From NCBI GenBank assembly GCA_964450435.1, contig CAYVCX010000063.1, positions 1 to 16,180 of the forward strand: a stretch of 16,180 nucleotides of DNA, in the 5' to 3' direction. The notes under the pieces were generated by a model. That model saw only the letters and a list, made by a program, of their open reading frames with translations. It was not told where the DNA came from and did not search any database. Both the position numbers and the translations under genes were made by a program. Position 1 is the first letter of the stretch. Each line of letters begins with the position of its first letter. Source of the DNA: SKLM01 sp964450435. GTDB lineage: Bacteria > Chloroflexota > Anaerolineae > B4-G1. Of the stretch, positions 14,855 to 16,180 are shown piece after piece.

Positions 14855-16180
14855 CAGCTTCCCCCTCTTCGGATTCACCAAATCCGTATCTGACTGCACC
14901 GGCAATCATGAGTGCAACGATCGCGATGTGTCCCGCTGCCAGGGCGTCAAGACGCTGTGTGGCCCCGCCTCGCGCTCCCAGCAGGGCTTCGTAAGAGGCC
15001 GCACCCTTCAAGCCGTGGATAGCTGCACTGACCTGCCCGGCGTTGCCGTCCAGGTACGGCGCGGTCATCGGTTCAATGAGGGCGCTCCCCGCAGCAACTA
15101 CTTGCAGTTCGTTGCCGTATCGCGCGTTCGCCTGTTCGACCCAGCGCTGGAGTGGACCGGGGCGGCTTGTCACCACGACCAGCAGTGAGGGCGGGTCATC
15201 GGCAGCGGCCAGCAGCTGCGAGATCGCCGTCGCAGCTCCGGGTCGAAAGCCCACGAGCGTGTATTGATCGCTTGACTCGGCAATCTCACCCATCAGCGCT
15301 GCAGCAACTGGCAGGCCATCCGGGCGGGTGCTCACAATCGAGATGTCTGTGCTCAGATCGATCAGGTGCTCCAGAACTGGTCGGGCCACCCAATTCAGCT
15401 CGTCCGCTTCGGGAGCCCCATAGTCGAAAGCGATCAACACATTGTCAGCTGCGTCGAGTGCGTTGACGATCTGGTACAGCCGTGCGGCCGCCGGGTCCGC
15501 CACCGGTCGCGTTAACGGCGGAAGTCGGCCAGTCACGAGTGGGGCCACCAGCATGCCCAGGACCGAGATGAGCAGCACGATCGCCACGTTCCAGCGCTCC
15601 ACCAGGCCCTCCACCTCGGGGACTTCGTCTCTCACCCTCCGCCTGGGTCTTGATACTGGCTTTCCCAACAAGCTCTCTAGCAGTCTGGCTCTGGCGCGGC
15701 TCGCCTCGCTGGTTCCAACAACAGACCTGAACGGGTAGGTGCTGGGTGCCTCGATCCCGGGCGAAGCGGGGAGGAGGCCGCGCAGTCCCTTCAGCAACCC
15801 CTCCGTCTCCACTGGACCTTCTGGAGCTTGGTCGCCCTCGTCACGACCTGGGCTGAGCTCGTGCACCCAGTCAGGTATGTCAGCGCGGCTTAGATCTCGG
15901 CTCAGGTCGCCTTCCTCAGGCGGCGTCTCGGTCTCGAAGATGGATCCTTCTTCTGCCGCTGTCTGACGTTCCTCCATCAGGTCGCCCAGCCACTCTGGGA
16001 GTTCGAACTCCTCGTGTGGCGTCTCGGACTGTGAGCCCAGACCTTCCGGCAGCAACTCCTCTGCGTCTCTTTCCGCTTCCAGGAGCCAGGCGGGAATCTC
16101 GTCCGATTCAGGCGTGGCCTCTTCCCTCAATGGCTCCTCGCCAGTGGTGGCCTCCCGTTCCGAGTCGGCGCTGCGTGCTG
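14847..16180 (-). CDS. Acidic P-x-W-repeat membrane protein, 5' end outside the window
   Basis: At least 444 residues; the frame stays open to the window edge, and the TTG at 16130 is only an internal candidate start. Numbered from that TTG, the acidic N-terminal region holds three copies of a short motif, '[I/L]-P-x-W-[L/V]-x-x-[L/A]', at 12-19, 44-51 and 85-92. An Arg-rich patch (161-168) precedes a membrane segment (about 181-199), then a soluble domain with Rossmann-like strands ('V-L-I-A-F-D-Y-G-A-P-E-A', 'D-I-S-I-V-S-T', 'S-L-L-V-V-V-T-S'), and a second membrane segment near 400-417. The N-terminal region is probably cytoplasmic (positive-inside rule). Function unknown. First visible gene of the - strand operon. 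Confidence 0.8.
   Translation of the reverse strand, partial: ARSADSEREATTGEEPLREEATPESDEIPAWLLEAERDAEELLPEGLGSQSETPHEEFELPEWLGDLMEERQTAAEEGSIFETETPPEEGDLSRDLSRADIPDWVHELSPGRDEGDQAPEGPVETEGLLKGLRGLLPASPGIEAPSTYPFRSVVGTSEASRARARLLESLLGKPVSRPRRRVRDEVPEVEGLVERWNVAIVLLISVLGMLVAPLVTGRLPPLTRPVADPAAARLYQIVNALDAADNVLIAFDYGAPEADELNWVARPVLEHLIDLSTDISIVSTRPDGLPVAAALMGEIAESSDQYTLVGFRPGAATAISQLLAAADDPPSLLVVVTSRPGPLQRWVEQANARYGNELQVVAAGSALIEPMTAPYLDGNAGQVSAAIHGLKGAASYEALLGARGGATQRLDALAAGHIAIVALMIAGAVRYGFGESEEGEADG

Noticed and set aside
1..16180. CRISPR array, tRNA or rRNA genes, phage genes
   Set aside because: I saw no regularly spaced repeats, tRNA-like cloverleaf ends or rRNA segments, and no phage-type proteins. 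tRNA detection by eye is limited.

Overview
The window (about 60% GC by eye) looks like an anaerobic bacterium, most likely Chloroflexota. I infer this from the bacterial lipobox and ribosome binding sites, the Thr/Pro-rich 'TDTPTP' linkers, the short P-x-W acidic repeats, and a GlmL-like ATPase next to uncharacterised membrane proteins. The taxonomy is inference; no marker gene is present.

Layout. (1) 1-104: last residues of a membrane protein, probably NrfD/PsrC-like, then a strong hairpin. (2) 287-1027: a lipoprotein of unknown function. (3) 1028-1663: a gene-free stretch with a good sigma70-type promoter (1257-1285) and a leader of about 370 nt. (4) 1678-10488, + strand: hdrC, hdrB, hdrA, mvhD, mvhG, mvhA and a hydrogenase maturation protease. 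This encodes a soluble HdrABC-MvhADG complex, in which a group 3c [NiFe] hydrogenase is coupled to a flavin-based electron-bifurcating heterodisulfide reductase. The complex oxidises H2 and splits the electrons between a low-potential acceptor (ferredoxin) and a high-potential thiol/disulfide-type acceptor. A GltD/NfnB-like NAD(P)H-flavin module sits inside HdrA and suggests a further link to pyridine nucleotides. A long hairpin with a T-run separates mvhA from the protease gene, and a perfect terminator closes the operon. (5) 10767-16180, - strand, convergent with the hydrogenase operon: five co-directional genes, several overlapping. From upstream to downstream they are an acidic P-x-W-repeat membrane protein (5' end outside the window), a polytopic membrane protein, a GlmL/MutL-like ASKHA ATPase, a protein with lipoyl-like hairpins, and a small Thr/Pro-rich protein with a C-terminal sorting-like tail. 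No glutamate mutase is present.

Main discovery. hdrA has an in-frame UGA exactly where HdrA proteins carry a conserved Cys or Sec (motif D-C-S-x-[C/U]-I-x-x-P-K-M). A perfect 7-bp hairpin with a GGUC loop, as in a bacterial SECIS, lies downstream at 3976-3993. Between them is a 162-bp MITE-like element (3793-3954) with imperfect terminal inverted repeats (GGCTC..CTGAAA) and a 6-bp direct repeat AATCAT. Removing the 168-bp net insertion restores a normal HdrA sequence and puts the SECIS loop 28 nt after the UGA, in the functional range. As read, the element moves the SECIS to 196 nt from the UGA but keeps the frame open and adds 56 codons. This is a mobile element caught splitting a selenocysteine codon from its recoding signal. 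hdrC in the same operon also carries an apparent one-base deletion, so operon decay, strain variation or assembly error all need to be considered.
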